Origin: Schistosoma mansoni
Taxonomy: Eukaryota > Platyhelminthes > Trematoda > Strigeidida > Schistosomatidae
Direction: 5' to 3'
Assembly: GCF_000237925.1 (NCBI RefSeq)
Contig: NC_031495.1
Location: forward strand, 44,105,490 to 44,169,489
DNA length: 64,000 nucleotides
The notes beneath the pieces are model-generated. The model did not search any database and had not been told where the DNA came from. It saw only the letters and a list, made by a program, of their open reading frames with translations. Below are positions 1 to 10,174 of the stretch, piece after piece (within the stretch, counting starts at the first letter, position 1; the number at the start of each line of letters is the position of its first letter). The position numbers and the translations under genes are program-made.

Positions 1-455
1 CCCCATCCCGTAGAAAACCAACTCGCTAAAAAACCGCTGACAGAAAAAACAATTCAAACCATTTAAACTCTGCCCTGGAAGTTGAAGGAATAATTATGAC
101 GTCCCATGATGAAAGCTGAGTTCATTCGGAAGTCATGAGGCCGATGCACTTTCTAACAACAACAGCGACAATTTGTATAGGAACATGGAATGTCCGGACA
201 ATGTGGGAGAACGAAAGAGTTTTCCAAAGTGTTGCAGAAATGAGAAAATACAACCTGGAGGTGCTTGGAATCAGTGAAACATATTGGACGCAGGTTGGAC
301 AACAACGACTGTCTTCAGGGGGAACTTCTGTTATACTCCGGTCATGAAGAGGAAAATGCACCACATACACAAGGAGTGGCAATAATGCTGTCCAGAAAAG
401 CACAAAATGCACTTATAGGATGGGAATCTCATAGACCAAGGATCATCAAAGCCTC
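1..455 (+). mobile_element. RTE-type retrotransposon fragment: 5' region and start of endonuclease
   Basis: The translation around 170-320 reads G-T-W-N-V-R-T-M and then I-S-E-T-Y-W-T-Q, the first motifs of the apurinic-type endonuclease of RTE-clade non-LTR retrotransposons. The reading frame shifts near 315, and continues in another frame as G-E-L-L-L-Y-S-G-H-E-E-E-N-A-P-H-T-Q-G-V up to about 455, where an unrelated repeat begins. The upstream part (1-130) matches the 5' leader of the RTE copy at 54.4 kb, so this is the same family. The copy runs off the left window edge, lacks most of the endonuclease and all of the reverse transcriptase, and is non-functional. Confidence 0.85.
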
Positions 456-645
456 CGAGACCTGCCGAAGAGTACAGGCAGAACAACGGAGCGTAAGAGC
501 GTTCGTACAAGCAAGATGAACAATGGAAGGAAAAGTGCGTTTGGTACAGTTAAACAAACAAGTACAGTAAAACAATCACTGGTACGATTGGTTGCAACAA
601 TAATTGTTTCCATTATACCAATCGCGTTCTCGTCATAAAGGTAGG
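455..645 (-). repeat. Interspersed repeat rep-1, copy 1
   Basis: The reverse complement is clearly related to 2632-2870, sharing for example the run TTGTTTTACTGTACTTGTTT. It interrupts the RTE endonuclease at 455. It contains no ORF. It may be part of an LTR, since its other copy sits inside a gypsy reverse transcriptase, but no terminal dinucleotides or target duplication could be fixed. Confidence 0.65.
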
Positions 646-650
646 TCAAC

Positions 651-654
<4 letters not shown>

Positions 655-686
<32 letters not shown>

Positions 687-699
687 CACACACACACAC
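655..699. repeat. Microsatellite (TA)n(CA)n
   Basis: About 15 TA units are followed by about 7 CA units, directly read. Confidence 0.95.
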
Positions 700-1319
700 T
701 CGTTTCCCTGTGTGCTTGCTTTCTGTACACTTGCGGATTTTACTAATCTTTAACAACAAACTGACTCTATAAGTGGTGTTCAGGATTTTGGATAAACTAG
801 AGTAAATCCATAATTACACAAGGAAGTTTAGTCTGTGTTAAATACTCAGTTAACGGGATACTATTTATTGGAGTTAGATATAGAGGAAATTACCTCTAAA
901 AAGTTGGTGAGCCTCATTTTAACACGCCCCGTTTCTCTACAAAGTTGGTGGCCCTCATTTAGAGCACGAATTTCTCTACAAAATCTGCTGCATGTTCTCC
1001 AATCATATCATAAAGAATTTCACTTTGGAATTACCTTTACAATTATTAACAATTCATTTATAGTCATAGTAAATTCGCTCATAACACAGTCCTTTTGGAA
1101 TTATTACTGTATATTCGCATATTTAAACCCAAAGTGACAGTTTTTTCAGTTAGGCTCACATACATTCCTTTTTTTCATTGGTTATTTCGTCATATAGTAT
1201 ATTTCAATCCTCAGCATATTATTGCTATTGTCATTATCTTTTCGTATCATGTCACTTGATAACTCACAAGTTTTTCATCTAAGTCTATTTCCATGGGTAC
1301 CATCTTTGTACTTTTGCCT
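700..1319. other. AT-rich stretch, no gene seen
   Basis: Only short ORFs without recognisable similarity. There is a partial internal duplication around 900-980 (AAAAGTTGGTGAGCCTCATT and a variant about 45 bp later). Confidence 0.5.
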
Positions 1320-1324
1320 ATCTT

Positions 1325-2035
1325 TAACAATAGAAAGGCCGAACTCTGGTATGCACGCTCAAAAAACTTTTTTGCTGCAAACAGAATCACAAGTTAGTGC
1401 ACAAGATTTAGTTAAACGAACTCGTTACTGCCGAATGACGTTGTTGGACAAGTGCCTGACGTCATTTTTAAGCTGGATCCAGACTCATCGTAAAATTTCC
1501 TAAAAAGAGAGGTCATTTGTGTCACATTTCTCACCGACCAGCAGAAAATTGATCAACTTTTAGCCAATGTAGAGCAAGTTGACAGCAAACCATCTCAAAT
1601 AAAACGATACATGACAGATGCTTTGGAGAATCGCATAGAAGATAAACGTCTATTATATCAATTGTGGCTCAGACATTCAACAGATACTAGCAATTGGAGA
1701 CAAAGATGTCGATTTTAATAGGCCTACGGACTTATCCGACAGAATTCGCGAACGGACCGAAACTCACTCGGTATCATAAATGCAAACAAACTCAGCTGAC
1801 GAGGTCTTCAAGTTACGACAAACAGTCGACGTCCTCACTAGACAGATAGCCCCACCCCAATTTTCGAATGCCTATCACTGCAAGCGTGGGCGAAGGTCCA
1901 CAAGCTGTAAACGTCGTAGTCCAAGTACCACCCGACAAACCATTTGTTGGTACCATAAAACGTACAGTAAAGAAGCCGAAAAGTATACTCCTCCTTGTAA
2001 CTTCACAAGCACACTGCAGGGGGAACATCAAGGTC
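1325..2035 (+). pseudogene. gag pseudogene of gypsy element
   Basis: Read across frames, the region gives a capsid-like sequence with D-Q-Q-K-I-D-Q-L-L-A-N-V-E near 1540. It continues as L-R-Q-T-V-D-V-L-T-R-Q (1810-1845) and ends with C-W-Y-H-K-T-Y (1945-1965) plus a downstream P-P-C-N-F. This C-W-Y-H...P-P-C pattern is the Cys-His tail typical of many flatworm gypsy gag proteins. Several stop codons (for example at 1501) and frame changes show it is dead. Confidence 0.8.
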
Positions 2036-2039
2036 GACG

Positions 2040-2340
2040 ATTAGTGACGACTGCGGTCGCCTGTCACAACTCTCAAGACAGTCGTTTTTCATATGTTACA
2101 GACAAAAGGACTGGAACACAGTCCTTAGTCGACCTCGGGGAGAAGGTTGGTGTAGTACCACCTATTAAATCGAGAAAAACATACCTAACCTCAAAGTAAA
2201 ACTGCAAGCCTCGAATAAATCCAAGATCAAGACATAAAGTAAAAGACAGTTACAATTATATTTCGGTAGTAAATCTAACTTTTCATGTCCTCATTCCCAT
2301 AATCAGTGTTGATTTTCTGCAATCCCGTAGATGTCAGAAA
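2040..2340 (+). pseudogene. Retropepsin pseudogene of gypsy element
   Basis: Around 2090-2165 the translation reads V-T-D-K-R-T-G-T-Q-S-L-V-D-L-G-E-K-V-G-V-V-P-P. The family's catalytic D-[ST]-G triad appears here as D-L-G, and the following A-E-V-S-V region is changed, so the active site is lost. The open frame ends at 2199. Decayed protease-to-RT linker follows, with K-L-Q-A-S-N-K-S-K-I-K-T at about 2190-2235. Confidence 0.75.
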
Positions 2341-2529
2341 GCGTAGACTTGAACTCGTCGATCATAGCAGTATAATTAAAGGGATTATATCCAACGAGAC
2401 GTCCATATGTTTATTAATCAAGTCTCATCGCGGGAATGAGAAATAAACCAATTTACTTAATCAGTTCCCGGGACAACCAGTGTTTGTACGTCCAAGACGC
2501 CTTGACCCCTCATATCTCGCTCTCTAAAA

Positions 2530-3112
2530 GTACGAATTTAATAAGATGATAGGGTTGGGTACCATACGCCACTCCGACAGTCTGTGGGCATCACCACTCC
2601 ATATGGTACCTAAAAAACTCGTAGTGACTGGCTTGTCTCGATAAGAACACGATTGGAACAATAGAAACAATTATTATTATTGTAACCAATTGTACCAGTG
2701 GTTGTTTTACTGTACTTGTTTAACTGTATCAGACTCACTTCTTGTTCCGCTATCCGCCTTGTTCGGTTCGAACTTTCTTACGCTCTGCTCATTTTGCCTG
2801 AACTCGTTGGCACGTCTCGGTATTCTTTCGATACCACGAGATCGCCAATAAATATACTTTATCTGGACTAATTAAAGCCTTTTGGTTTGCAAGTTATCAA
2901 AGGAACCAAGTCGTTGCTGGGCGCGTAATCGAATCGTAGTGCTGATCATAGTCCGTCCTCGACTCGACGTCACTACAAACTCTTTCGAGGTTGGACCTTG
3001 TGGCGACTATAGAGCTCTTAACAGCCGGACTATACCAGATAGATATCCTCTTCTACACTTACATGATTATACTCATAGTCTGTCTGATGTAGAAACCTTC
3101 ATTTTTATATAG
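2530..3112 (+). pseudogene. gypsy reverse transcriptase pseudogene, split by an insertion
   Basis: The N-terminal RT motif S-L-W-A-S-P-L-H-M-V-P-K-K is at about 2580-2617. The next expected motif, G-P-C-G-D-Y-R-A-L-N followed by T-I-P-D-R-Y-P-L, only appears at about 2995-3055. In intact gypsy RTs these two motifs are nearly adjacent, so about 370 bp has been inserted between them, including rep-1 (2632-2870). The frame ends at 3112, before the catalytic Y-x-D-D box. Confidence 0.8.
2632..2870 (+). repeat. Interspersed repeat rep-1, copy 2, inside gypsy RT
   Basis: Homologous in opposite orientation to 455-645. It lies between two RT motifs that should be almost contiguous, so it is a secondary insertion. 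It contains an AATAAATA run at 2849, consistent with but not proof of an LTR polyadenylation site. Confidence 0.65.
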
Positions 3113-3979
3113 AGTATTAACCATTACAGAAAAGAGGATTATATTATTAGTAAATTCATCCTAAATTGGGTAACTCAATGTTACTGAATAATTTCAATCG
3201 AAAATTGGAAATTAATCTATAAATTTGTTTCTTTTGAGCAATATTAAACATAGCATTTTATGAATCATGGTATAACCGAGTTGATCGTTACATTTGAACT
3301 AATCAAACGTGTAACTAGAATGTAGAAATCTAAAATTCTATTTCAAGGTGAGTCACTGAGATCAAGAAAGTCATGCATATTAATTATACATATTCCTACA
3401 AAAGTCATACATTATCTGAATCAGTTATAACACTTTTAGTCAGTCTAAAAGCAGTTATTTTCTTATATTACATAACAAAGGTTTATAAAGTAAAAAAATG
3501 AGTTGTGGATTGATAATGATTTCGTGTTATAATTATTTTCATAGAAGTTGTCATAACCGTCGGATTTCTTCGTGTACACAATGGGACACTAATTTGCTAT
3601 AAACGAATATCTACACTAGATTCCCTCCTGGTGTCTATTCTATAGGACTTCAACACCTATTAGATCAAGAACATGTAATTAGCCTTACTAGAACGCAAAT
3701 ATTTTTCCACACTAAAAACCGACAACAAAAATCAATAATAATAATAATGAGGATAGGAGAATATTTAATTCATCGAACGCCTGTCAGACTGTCTGCAAGT
3801 TTGACTGAGCAAACAATCAATCATTATCACCCACACATCAGAAGTACAGCACAACAAAATGAAATGTTACGTATTAGACAGTGTAATAAGAATAAAACCA
3901 CTATAGAATTAAAGCTGTATTAGTTTATTATTAATTCCAAAAACCAACTGTGAAATGAAATTATTCTGTAATACATGAT
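3113..3979. other. AT-rich intergenic DNA, nothing recognised
   Basis: Short AAT runs near 3735. No ORF or repeat that I could match elsewhere in the window. Confidence 0.5.
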
Positions 3980-4023
3980 TTACTTACTTACTTACGCCTG
4001 TTACTCCTAATGGAGGAACATAG

Positions 4024-4318
4024 ATCATGAAAATATAATTTATGAACGACCTTGAGCGACACCTATGTGACCTTGAGAATGTCCACCTACTTACTAGGAA
4101 TAAATGAGGGTTATCAAGCAGTGTGAAGAATAAGAGTTATGATTTACAGATTATGGTAAGTGTTAGGATTTAGATTTATGATTTTCATCACTAACTGACA
4201 TCAGATAAAATGCCAAAAATTCTATTTAGACAAATAAGTGAATGAATTTTGCGCCAAGATCCAAGACTTGTTATCCTAAATCTGATTGATTCATCCATGA
4301 ATTATAGTCTCGCCGCAT
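4024..4318. repeat. Insertion inside RTE 3' end, unknown family
   Basis: It interrupts the RTE sequence between CATAG and GCCGCACACC. It contains no ORF. It is inferred to be mobile only because it splits the RTE. No convincing target duplication was found. Confidence 0.5.
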
Positions 4319-4334
4319 ATGCCGCACACCAGGA

Positions 4335-4339
4335 TTCTC
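4335..4339 (+). repeat. Target site duplication, left copy (TTCTC)
   Basis: Five bases identical to 4838-4842, directly flanking the solo LTR. In the uninterrupted RTE the sequence ATTCTCC occurs once at this point. Confidence 0.8.
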
Positions 4340-4837
4340 TGTTATATTCCGAGGACAATTATGAATGGTAACTTCTGAGAACTATTTATGGACCAATATG
4401 ACAGATATTTTTATTGTATAATTGTTGACTTACGAAACTATTCATGTTCGCATCCCTTTTATTCTAAGCCTTATTTTGACCTATGAACTATCATTATACG
4501 ATTTACCATTCTTGGGTTACCTCCAGTATATTAATTATCATCTCTCACATTTGGCTAAATCTTGTACAAATGTTGTTCCCTATTTTATGGTACGATGTGG
4601 TCTGTCTGGTGGGTATATAAACCCAATATGTTTGAAGTAATTGATTCATACCGCAGAGGCTGAGATTGGTGTTCTGAACTTAACTGGGTGGTCTAGGCAA
4701 AAAGCAAGACCGATAAGTACTCTGGACTGCTCGCACGGGTCTTATGCGTCATTGGTCCGATCGATAAATCACTGCTCTCTAATTGGCGGTTTTATCAATT
4801 ATACACTAACAGGGTATTCAGCTGACAACTTATGACA
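4340..4837 (+). mobile_element. Solo LTR, family LTR-500, copy 1
   Basis: 498 bp, starting TGTTATATTCC and ending TTATGACA, so it has the TG...CA ends of an LTR. It is flanked by the 5-bp duplication TTCTC. The same sequence recurs at 49939-50464 and 35670-37914 (both minus), the latter split by an RTE. There is no coding region, and the family of the parent element is not determined. Confidence 0.85.
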
Positions 4838-4842
4838 TTCTC
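4838..4842 (+). repeat. Target site duplication, right copy (TTCTC)
   Basis: Matches 4335-4339 exactly. Confidence 0.8.
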
Positions 4843-5094
4843 CATCTAACTCTGTCCTGGGCAATCCTTTTCAGTCGCTATTGTTCCTTTTCATACACAA
4901 CTTACACTTTTCTTATTTTTATTAAGTAGGCAAGTGTATAACACTTGATGGATTTTATAATGTTATCAGCTAAGTTTTATACGTAGTCATCTTTTCCTTT
5001 CTTGACTGTTCATGTAATTTAAGTTAGTGATAAATATTCACTGATGTTGAGAAGCAAAGTCTGTTACATTTAAAGATTTCTAGTTATTAAGTAC

Positions 5095-5155
5095 TTACTT
5101 ACTTACCTGGGCTTGGGACCAGCAGTAACTCTGAAAGAGATGCAGGTGGGGTTAA
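5095..5155 (-). mobile_element. 61-bp mini-RTE: 5' leader fused to (TTAC)n tail
   Basis: The reverse complement reads GAGTTACTGCTGGTCCCAAG then CCC, matching the RTE 5' leader at about 54350 (GGTTACTGCTTGTCCCAAGC). It passes directly into GGTAAGTAAGTAAGT, the RTE 3' tail. It is flanked by TTATTAAGTAC (5084-5094) and TTATGAAGTAC (5156-5166), an 11-bp target duplication with one mismatch. Confidence 0.8.
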
Positions 5156-5228
5156 TTATGAAGTACACTGAGAATAAAGTTTTGTAAGAAGTGTTTACTA
5201 TTCAAGACTTTCTAGCTATTCATTTCGC

Positions 5229-5525
5229 AGTAAACGAGAACACAGCTATGAACGATTATAATCGGACACAACATAACAGAATATCTTAGTTAAATCTGAG
5301 AACCATACAGTAAATAAGTCATTTGCAAAATGTTAATCAGTTGTCTCAAACTTGACTGTTCCTTTTGCACATGTCAACCAATCATCTCAGACTTCATTGT
5401 TCCTGCATTTTCATGCCAATTGCTTTCTGTTCCCGTTCTTTCCTCCTCAACCTTCTGTTGCTAGACATTCTATTTCTGACTATCGTTATATACTACTTAT
5501 GTCCATATAAGTAACACACACTACA
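5229..5525 (-). repeat. rep-2 (about 300 bp), copy 1
   Basis: Homologous to 11363-11655, 32611-32916, 45551-45853 and 47776-48075. The shared landmark is TATACTACTTATGTCCATAT at its right end. This is a diverged copy. Confidence 0.7.
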
Positions 5526-5959
5526 ACTTTACTAGTTGAATTCATTTGTTTATTACCTTTCAAATTAACAGATAATCATTATAAGTAAATACATCTAATC
5601 TTTTTGAATGTGGATTAAAAATACATTTTTTTCTACGTATATACGATTTTCTGATGTATCTACATGTAATTATGACTTGATTTATAAAGAATGATAGAGA
5701 CTTCAAATTTTTCTTGGACAAGGAAAACATTGGTACGGATTATTTACTTATGTATATAAATCATTAATGGGACTTGATAGCATTTTCAAAAGTTTTTGTT
5801 TCATAATTTTAATAGGAGATATTTATGTTATTCAATCTTATTGATTATAAAACTTGACAAGTTTGACGATTTTCTTGAAAGCGAATATCACTTTAAAGTG
5901 TTAAGATTTTTGGGCCTCAACTAATTATTTTCCTACTTTCAGAGGTTTTCAACTGGTGA
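5526..5959. other. AT-rich intergenic DNA, nothing recognised
   Basis: No convincing ORF, repeat or motif. Confidence 0.4.
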
Positions 5960-6450
5960 GTTGCTTCTTATCCAGGCTTGAAAACAACCAACTTAAGAAG
6001 ACTATTGATAACTCCCATTTGTATAAAAAAGTACGTGGAATTTATATTTATCATTTGTGACAATAAATATGATCTGAATCATCTTCTTAAGACAGTTAAT
6101 AACTGCTACACGGTGATAAATTTCAAAATTGAAGTCGAAAACAAACACATTATTCACCTTCTTGGTGTCGAAATGGCAGGAAGACATTATGGATCTCTTA
6201 GAAGATCTACCTACTCTTGTGGTGTAGCCAGTTATCAAGCTTACACAGCTGGGTCTTCATTAGTCCGAAGCTGAACTTAATTATATCCTTCGTTACACGA
6301 ATACTAGGAATTTTCAGTCTTGAGATCATAGATAACGCATTTGGCCTCCTTGAGAAAGTATTTGTCAAAAACGAGTTTCCACCAGTTTTTATTGACAAGA
6401 ACATTAAACCTAAACCATTTGAAGTGCAAATAATCTCCACAGAAAAGTAA
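5960..6450 (+). pseudogene. Penelope-like RT relic (family PLE-2), C-terminal part
   Basis: The translation starts at the catalytic box as Y-V-E-F-I-F-I-I-C-D-N. The expected Y-V-D-D is altered to Y-V-E-F. It continues with N-F-K-I-E-V-E and L-G-V-E-M (the family's F-L-D-V position), then G-S-L-R-R. After a frameshift near 6270 it continues as N-L-I-I-S-F-V-T-R-I-L-G-I-F-S up to K-P-K-P at about 6420. The order matches Penelope-like reverse transcriptases downstream of the catalytic motif. The N-terminal half is missing. Confidence 0.65.
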
Positions 6451-7023
6451 ACTTTGTATGAACACTGATTTGAAACCTCTTCTTCCACCAAGGTCTTAGT
6501 ATATCGCAATTCTTCTCCTTTTTTCTTTTTGTCCTTTCACAGCCATCTGCTTCACTTCTAAGTTCTTTTTTATAAACCTTTTACACTAAACTGTTACGTT
6601 TCCATTTCTATGATCTTCCTGATTATAGAACATTTCAATTTCAATATTTTGTCTCATCACATTGAACCTTCTCTTTCCGATTATAAATTCTTTACTTATT
6701 TTCGTTATGAATATCCATCTCTCAACAAGAACAATATTATTAGCTTCCCTAATAAAAAGTAACGTTTGAATGCCTATTTATTTTACTTTACTGTTACCAT
6801 GTTTACAGAATTTTATTATCACTATCATTATAATGATTATCATTTTGAAAAAAGAAACAAGTATGTATTTGCAATTGTACCGGTTTGAAAATGAATTCAC
6901 CGAAAACATAATTCTTTGTTAAACCGATCATTCTTATCATATGCTTCGATGTGTATATTCTTTTTCAATCAAATCAATTTGAAATATTTGGTTCAATAAA
7001 CATAGTTCATTTTAATAATTCCC
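6451..7023. other. AT-rich intergenic DNA, nothing recognised
   Basis: No convincing ORF or repeat. Confidence 0.4.
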
Positions 7024-7034
7024 TCATCATGGTT

Positions 7035-7074
7035 TGCGGTCTATGCTCCATTGGGAGTAACAAGCGTAAGTAAG
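7035..7074 (+). mobile_element. 40-bp RTE 3'-end insertion with target duplication
   Basis: TGCGGTCTATGCTCC...GCGTAAGTAAG is the very end of the RTE on the plus strand (compare the reverse complement of 36051-36100). It is flanked by the perfect 11-bp repeat TCATCATGGTT at 7024-7034 and 7075-7085. It is an extremely 5'-truncated but otherwise standard target-primed insertion. Confidence 0.8.
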
Positions 7075-7089
7075 TCATCATGGTTACTC

Positions 7090-7775
7090 AAAGTTATTTA
7101 GATTCTTATATATGAAAAAGTACAATGCTAATGTATTTATTCAGGAAATAAATGAATCAATTAATCTAACATAATGACTATAAAATCTGAAAATTTTGTT
7201 CGAATTATAAGCTGAAAAACTTTTTAAAATAGATAGTTTACATAATACCTAATATGACTGTTGAAAAACTTCGTTTATTTGTCATATGGAGAAAATAATT
7301 AAATTGAATAACTCTGTAAACATTAGAACAGATAATTAATTTGTGTCATATCTCTAGCTTATATTCTTAGTAGGTCGCATATAACTTAAGCACTCAAACG
7401 CTAGAACCTTTGCCAAGTCTCAATATGAGAAGACAGAAGAGAAGTGGAAGGAATGTTATTCCAAACAGTGTCAATTATGGTACAAAACTGTCAGGTATTT
7501 ATAGTTTTTAGTAAAAATGAAATCATCATTATGGTTATCCAATCCGCACATAGAAAGAAAAAAACATGTTAAACAGAATGGACTATTTTGTAGTTATTGA
7601 GTGTACTTTATAGTGGCTATTTATTCTATATCTAACTATGATAAATAATATCTCGTTAATTGAGTATTTACGTAGGTCGAATCTCCTAGTAGTATTATGA
7701 ATTTGCTCAAGATTATTCAAAAGCTAGAATGCCATTTGTAGAGATAGGATATCGTTAATGATTAGTAAAATTTTG
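7090..7775. other. AT-rich intergenic DNA, nothing recognised
   Basis: No convincing ORF or repeat. Confidence 0.4.
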
Positions 7776-7779
7776 CAAG

Positions 7780-8110
7780 CATACAGGGAAGCAAGTGTGG
7801 AAGTGTATGGAGAGCAAAGAAAAACGGATCGGAAAAGGCATGTCAGTTAACTTGATTTAACCAAGAGTTATTCAATATTTATTGTCATAACAAAAGTAAA
7901 CTGCAGACATGTGATGAATGGGATAAGAAATGCACACACATACACCTACATTAAAAAACAGTCATATTGACAAGAGAATAATTAACGTGGTCGAAATGTG
8001 ACTAAGGTAGAATGAATGAATTGACTTGTCCGGAAGCCAAATAAGCTATGTGGACTTGACATAGCAATTGACACTACAACTTTTAACCAAATTTACTGGT
8101 TATTGTAATG
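7780..8110 (+). repeat. rep-3, copy 1
   Basis: Shares a long stretch with 21740-22395 and 62720-63010. The landmarks are GCAGACATGTGATGAATGGG, a run of ACACACATAC and a GGTCGAAATGTGACTAAGG-like segment. It has no ORF and is probably a non-coding mobile element. Confidence 0.65.
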
Positions 8111-8275
8111 ACAAAAATAATCTAAGATTTTGAACATACTTTTTCTAATTGTACGTTTGGTCTATTATAGTTGGATGGTAATTTCTATGTCCACAAGTTT
8201 TTTAAAATTTCTAATACAACTATTTCACTACACCAGCATAGTAGTGTGGAGATTGTTGAGTTATTTTATTGATGG

Positions 8276-8432
8276 TCTGGAGGTTAAGCATTCGCGTAAG
8301 ATCGGGGTCTTGTATTCGAGTTTCACACTCAAGGTCATAGATATACACTGCCGAGAAGTCCTGTACTATGACGGGACAACCGTTCAGTGCCTCCAAGTTT
8401 GCAACGATGTTCTAACATTGATAGGTTCATGA
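8276..8432 (+). mobile_element. tRNA-like SINE with degenerate hammerhead
   Basis: A tRNA-like head (GGTTAAGCATTCGCG, then ATTCGAGTTTC as a decayed B box) is followed by CACTG-CCGAGAAGTCC...GGGAC-AACCGTTCAGTG. Stem I of the hammerhead is still visible. The core is mutated (CTGAGGA to CCGAGAA, and GAAA to a CAAC-like sequence), so it should be inactive. Confidence 0.6.
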
Positions 8433-8472
8433 TCTATCTATCTATCTATATCTATGTCTATATATATATACG
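8432..8472. repeat. Microsatellite (CTAT)n/(TA)n
   Basis: Directly read. Confidence 0.9.
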
Positions 8473-8530
8473 CGAATCCTATTAGACTTTGTTTTGCCTT
8501 GCTGTGCCGTTATGCAATTTTACTATAAAT

Positions 8531-8740
8531 TTGCTATGTATTTGCTCACTTACACACATTTACCTCTCCGCTTCGGATTTGCTTGTTGTGATTACAGCTT
8601 TGTAATCTGTACTATCCGCCGATAAACTATAGTTGCCTCTTCTTTTTGCCTTCTGATTTCAATCACCGTCGGGATTTATATTATAACGGTTATAAAGGCA
8701 ATTGATTAACGAAGCTATGCTACTACATAACAACTTATAT
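8531..8740 (+). repeat. rep-4, copy 1
   Basis: Homologous to 25325-25505. Shared segments include CACCGTCGGGATTTATATTA and ATTAACGAAGC. No ORF. Confidence 0.65.
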
Positions 8741-8934
8741 TATTCAGTTATTTATATTCGTCTACTGTTCTCATATTACTACAACAGTTCTCAAACAATA
8801 TTCCCTTCAATATATAAAAGTTAGCTGAAATTTTCTTCCACCAACTCTTCAATTGAGTGTAAGTTTTAATTCATTACATTGTAAGATATCATAACCGAAA
8901 TGTAATTCTAAATGAAAAAAAAATCGCATTGTGT

Positions 8935-9725
8935 TACTTGGTCTTTCTTTTTTCCGTTCCCTTCATGATCCTCAGTTAGCGTTTGACTCGCGATGCAGTT
9001 GATGATTTACCGAATGTGTGTCTTATCCACTTCCACCGTCTTTCCCTAATTTCCTCCTCATCTGGAACCTAGTTTGTCTTCTCCCACAGTAGGCTGTTGC
9101 TGGGTAATTGAGTAGACAATTCTTTATGAATACTTGCACATTTTTGATAATGGTTGTGGTAGTTCCCGAATTTTCAGTTCCATACAGTAGAATTGTCTTG
9201 ACGTTCGTACTGAAGATTGTGAATTTGATGTTGGTTGACAGGTGTTTTGAGTTCCATGTGTTATTGAACTGTAGGAATGCTGTCCTTGCTTTGCCACTCC
9301 ACGCCTTTATGTCCGAATCTAATCCTCCTTGTTCATCAATGATACTGACCAGGTATGTGAAAGTTTCCAGACCATCCCGAGCTTCTCCATCAAGTGTGAT
9401 TGGGTTGGTGTTCTCCGTGTTGTATTTGAGGATCTTTGTTCTTCGCTTGTGCATAATGAGACCTACTGCTACATAGTCTACTGCTACACTGGTTGTCTTC
9501 ATCTGCATTTGTTTGTATCTACGGGATAGTAGAGCTAAGTTATCTGGGAAGTCCAAAACGTCCAGTTGCATCTAACCTGTCCATTCTGTTCCGTACTTTA
9601 CCTCAGATGAGGAAGACTTCATAATCCAGTCTACCACCAGAAAAAAGATAAAGTGGGATGGTAAACAGCCTTGTATGAAACTGGTCCTCACTTGGAATTA
9701 GCCCATTAGCTGTTCTCCATATACG
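8935..9725 (-). mobile_element. RTE fragment: C-terminal part of RT ORF
   Basis: The minus-strand frame 9571-9023 reads D-V-L-D-F-P-D-N-L-A-L-L-S and then I-L-K-Y-N-T-E-N-T-N-P-I-T-L-D-G-E, then V-K-T-I-L-L-Y-G, the RTE RT thumb and connection region. It matches the copies at 36.2-36.9 kb and 56.7 kb. Decayed RT sequence continues upstream to about 9725. The catalytic residues are disrupted (F-P-D-N in the region of the usual F-x-D-D box). Both ends are missing. Confidence 0.8.
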
Positions 9726-9729
9726 ACTG

Positions 9730-10170
9730 GGATATCTATGTTCAAGCACTATAAATTATTTATAACTGACTATATCTCAACTTCTAAAACCCATGGAACT
9801 GTTATCATCTGTGGTTTAGAAAGTAAATCTTCGACGTTTTACAACCTCATATAAGTCACACATTACTGATGAAGTACAAATTTATTCTTCATGCAATAGG
9901 CATAAGTGTATCAAATCATTAACAGTTATTTATACTAAATTTTTCTAACGAATACTATTTCGTACATCAATAACTAACAGTCGTAATTTATGTATCTCAC
10001 TTATTTAGAGAGAGATCCTTACCTATCCCAAACATCTTGTTTTAATAGGATGTTTGTTGTTGGGTAGAAATTTTCCACCACTTCCTAACCATTTTAAGTT
10101 TTGCTGTTGTATAATTCGGCACTGAAAATGAGTGTAAACCTCAAGTTTATTGTATGTCTTTCTACTTCCC
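9730..10170. other. AT-rich DNA, nothing recognised
   Basis: No convincing ORF. GGATGTTTGTTGTTGGG occurs at about 10040. Confidence 0.4.
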
Positions 10171-10174
10171 TTTT

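Larger units (their letters stand above)
1320..3112 (+). mobile_element. Ty3/gypsy LTR retrotransposon relic (gag - protease - RT)
   Basis: Successive frames carry gag, zinc-knuckle-region, protease and reverse transcriptase signatures in the expected order. All are broken by frameshifts and stops, and the RT is interrupted by rep-1. No flanking LTRs of its own were identified. Integrase is absent, so the relic is truncated 3' of the early RT motifs. Confidence 0.85.
3980..4895 (-). mobile_element. RTE 3' end split by two later insertions
   Basis: Three pieces are co-linear with the RTE 3' end at 36051-36200. They are 3980-4023 (TTAC repeats then ACGCCTGTTACTCC), 4319-4339 (GCCGCACACCAGGATTCTC) and 4838-4895 (TTCTCCATCTAACTCTGTCC and beyond). 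A block of about 295 bp (4024-4318) and a solo LTR (4340-4837) separate them. Without the insertions the fragment would be about 120-130 bp. Confidence 0.8.

Noticed and set aside
9108-9476. 122-aa plus-strand ORF
   Set aside because: Antisense shadow of the RTE RT fragment on the minus strand.
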